From NCBI GenBank assembly GCA_030148165.1, contig JASBTZ010000003.1:992001-1056000 (forward strand): DNA of 64,000 nt, in the 5' to 3' direction. The stretch is from Bacteroidota bacterium. Lineage in GTDB: Bacteria > Bacteroidota > Bacteroidia > Flavobacteriales_D > Crocinitomicaceae. The translations under genes were made by a program, and so were the position numbers. Positions 62,306-64,000 of this stretch are shown one piece after another (positions within the stretch are counted from its first letter, which is position 1; each line of letters opens with the position of its first letter). Under the pieces are notes generated by a model. That model was not told where the DNA came from and made no database searches. It saw only the letters and a program-made list of their open reading frames with translations.

Positions 62306-63529
62306 ATGTTAAGCTTTTTTAAGCCCCCGGTTGATTTGTTCGCAGATAAATATGAACAATCCAGATTCAATCTCATCTGGAACTTTTGTATCGCCCTGGT
62401 GGTTCTAATGATGTTGATAATTGCAATCAACCTCTGGGATCGCAATTACCCGATCGTACCAAATATACTCGGTGCCGGTATTGCCGCAATCGTATGGATT
62501 GTATTAAAAATCACTGGTAAATACAAAGTGATCGCTGCAATTGCATCGGTAAGCAGTGTATTGGTCATGCTTTACACTTTTTTTCAGATCCATACCGTAA
62601 TACACTTTACTACTGCGCTTTGGGCTGTTGTATGCATACTTTATACATTTTTCGCTTTAGGATTAATCTGGGGAATAATTATTCTGGCGGCTCATTTCGC
62701 AATCATTTGCGTTTACTACACAACCAAGATCCATTACAATATTCAACATTTTAATCTCGATGCACACCCCTCACTTACACTTGATTTCATTATTGAATGC
62801 TTGTTCATAGGTATTGCAATATCGTACCTTCTGGCACAATTTATCAGATCAAATAAATTCGCAGAAAATGAATTGAAACTAAAAAATAAAGCACTAACCG
62901 AAAGAAATAAACTAATAAGTCGACAGAATAAAGAAAAAGAACTGATGTTGAAGGAAATCCACCATCGAGTTAAAAACAATCTCCAGGTTATCACCAGCCT
63001 TTTACGACTTCAATCCAATGATTTCAAAGACGAGGATCAAAAAGCAACTTTTCGGGAAGCAATCAACCGAATCGGCACAATGGCGCTGATACATGAGCAA
63101 ATGTATAAAAGCGAGGTAATCGTAAATTTCGACCTCGATAATTATCTGAGAACGCTTACAAACAATATTATCGAAACGTATAATGTAGAGACTGAAATTC
63201 AGTTAGAGATTAATTCAGAAGTATCCGATATTGGAATGAAAGGACTGGTTCCTGTTTCACTCATTTTTAATGAACTTATCAGCAACTCACTTAAACACGC
63301 ATTCCGCAATAAATCGAAAGGTTCAATAAGTGTTTCAATTGAGCCGTGTGAGCAGGAAGGATATTTCAAATTGATTTATAAGGATAATGGTGATTGGAAA
63401 GAGCCGGGAGCTATTACTTTTGGTATTGAATTAATAGAGACAATGACAGAACAATTAGAGGGGAAATGTCAAAAAAGCCTCGATGAATCGGGAACAAGTT
63501 TCACTTTCGAACTCAAAAAGTTAGAATGA
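62306..63529 (+). CDS. PdtaS-like histidine kinase (HisKA_2/HATPase) with 6 membrane helices
   Basis: From the ATG at 62306 the product is 407 residues. I prefer it to 62267, which lies in a repeat element. Six transmembrane helices (about residues 25-180) are followed by a coiled coil (ELKLKNKALTERNKLISRQNKEKE). The HisKA_2 phospho-acceptor is EIHHRVKNNLQVITSLLRLQ, and the HATPase has an N-box NELISNSLKHAFRNKS and a G-box KLIYKDNGDW. It lacks a response-regulator partner in the window. The stop is immediately adjacent to the convergent channel's stop. Confidence 0.88.
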   Translation: MLSFFKPPVDLFADKYEQSRFNLIWNFCIALVVLMMLIIAINLWDRNYPIVPNILGAGIAAIVWIVLKITGKYKVIAAIASVSSVLVMLYTFFQIHTVIHFTTALWAVVCILYTFFALGLIWGIIILAAHFAIICVYYTTKIHYNIQHFNLDAHPSLTLDFIIECLFIGIAISYLLAQFIRSNKFAENELKLKNKALTERNKLISRQNKEKELMLKEIHHRVKNNLQVITSLLRLQSNDFKDEDQKATFREAINRIGTMALIHEQMYKSEVIVNFDLDNYLRTLTNNIIETYNVETEIQLEINSEVSDIGMKGLVPVSLIFNELISNSLKHAFRNKSKGSISVSIEPCEQEGYFKLIYKDNGDWKEPGAITFGIELIETMTEQLEGKCQKSLDESGTSFTFELKKLE

Positions 63530-64000
63530 TCAACCTGTGATCGTTTCTTTACCACACTGGTTACAGTAGATGGATCCAAATGGATTGTGGTTTCCGCAGT
63601 TCTCACATTTATTTTCTCCCGAATCATCATCATCCTTTTTATATCTTGACATTTCTACGGAAATTAGTCCGGTAGGAACAGCGATGATCGCATAACCCGT
63701 TATCATCATTAATGAAGCAAGCATTTTCCCTAGAACCGTTACCGGAGCGATATCACCATAACCGACAGTCGTTGTTGTCACAATAGCCCAATAGATACTT
63801 GCGGGAATGCTATCAAATCCGTTCTCTCCTCCTTCGATCACATACATCACGGTTCCGGCGAGTACCATCATCATAAAGACAAAAAACAGAAAGACAATGA
63901 TCTTGTAATAACTCGCCTTAAGCGAATGCGCCAGTGCCTGCGATTCTGATGTGAATCGGCTTAATTTTAGAATTCTGAAAACCCTGATCAATCGGAAAGC
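63530..64000 (-). CDS. Voltage-gated potassium channel, C-terminal part (runs off right edge)
   Basis: The frame is open to the window edge. It shows an arginine-rich S4 segment (RLIRVFRILKLSRF), two helices (S5: KIIVFLFFVFMMMVLAGTVMYVI; S6: MLASLMMITGYAIIAVPTGLI) and the selectivity filter TTTTVGYGD. A C-terminal tail of about 35 residues ends in a zinc ribbon CENCGNHNPFGSIYCNQC. The voltage sensor S1-S3 is outside. A partial copy of the last 110 bases lies at 62095. Confidence 0.88.
   Translation of the reverse strand, partial: AFRLIRVFRILKLSRFTSESQALAHSLKASYYKIIVFLFFVFMMMVLAGTVMYVIEGGENGFDSIPASIYWAIVTTTTVGYGDIAPVTVLGKMLASLMMITGYAIIAVPTGLISVEMSRYKKDDDDSGENKCENCGNHNPFGSIYCNQCGKETITG

Noticed and set aside
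62095-62445. A 116-codon minus-strand frame across the repeat and kinase start
   Set aside because: Only the last 35 codons match a real protein (channel zinc ribbon); the upstream part runs through a repeat and antisense to the kinase.

Overview
The window comes from a member of the Bacteroidota, probably a gliding or marine/freshwater flavobacterium-type organism. The evidence is: a complete type IX secretion (T9SS)/gliding motility gene set (gldB, gldC, gldD, gldE, gldK, gldL, gldM, gldN, porP/sprF-type); exported proteins with T9SS-like C-termini; Bacteroidota-type promoters (TTG, about 20 nt, TAnnTTTG); and a 30-residue basic AURKAIP1/COX24-type ribosomal protein gene. I see no rRNA, tRNA, transposase or CRISPR. 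The species cannot be named from sequence reading alone.

Region 1 (1-8836) is the unusual part. It is an AT-rich array of short accessory genes, nearly all on the minus strand, separated by related 80-180 bp sites. Read on the minus strand, each site typically opens with TAACAGCnCC just after a stop codon and closes with a GCGG...CCGC hairpin and GCAAAACGTTA just before the next start codon. In two units the first and last 10 bases are perfectly complementary, which is the hallmark of integron gene cassettes. Three sites carry the same 99-nt hairpin-bearing core. The cargo includes a GldN paralogue, a TPR protein, an OmpA-like protein with an in-frame stop behind its signal peptide, a frameshifted gene, a three-gene mini-operon and several proteins of unknown function. 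No integrase is visible here, so this looks like a cassette cluster without its integrase, or a related cassette system peculiar to Bacteroidota.

Region 2 (8837-9458) is non-coding and ends in a degenerate 21-bp tandem repeat array. Region 3 (9452-37406) is ordinary chromosome. It holds an envelope glycosyltransferase/flippase pair, ruvC, small conserved genes, a MepA-like endopeptidase, dpm1-like/pyrC/DUF4296, a T9SS-exported LVIVD protein, rng-recX, the mini ribosomal protein, HU, mutY-ssb-gldE-gldD-folK, an OmpA/TPR lipoprotein, a large lamin-tail exported protein, clpP-clpX, gldB-gldC-DUF2797-trmB, an outer-membrane barrel, nadE, ferredoxin and a degenerate Rieske-like lipoprotein.

Region 4 (37412-51444, all minus) runs topA, an arginase-like pseudoenzyme, porP/sprF-type, gldK-gldL-gldM-gldN, a second complete gldM with its own terminator, and an ABC-F ATPase. 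GldK/GldN (outer-membrane ring) and GldL/GldM (proton-driven motor) form the T9SS core, while GldB, GldD and GldE are membrane accessories. Together they export C-terminally tagged proteins such as those at 16742 and possibly 26784.

Region 5 (51605-58114, plus) is a long operon of miaB, a sigma-54-type activator, lptE, a TPR-like gene and secG, followed by groES-groEL. Region 6 (58126-64000) has a 1254-residue transglutaminase-like protein, a PdtaS-type histidine kinase, and a potassium channel running off the edge. A broken copy of the channel's 3' end lies upstream of the kinase, beside one member of a structured repeat pair.
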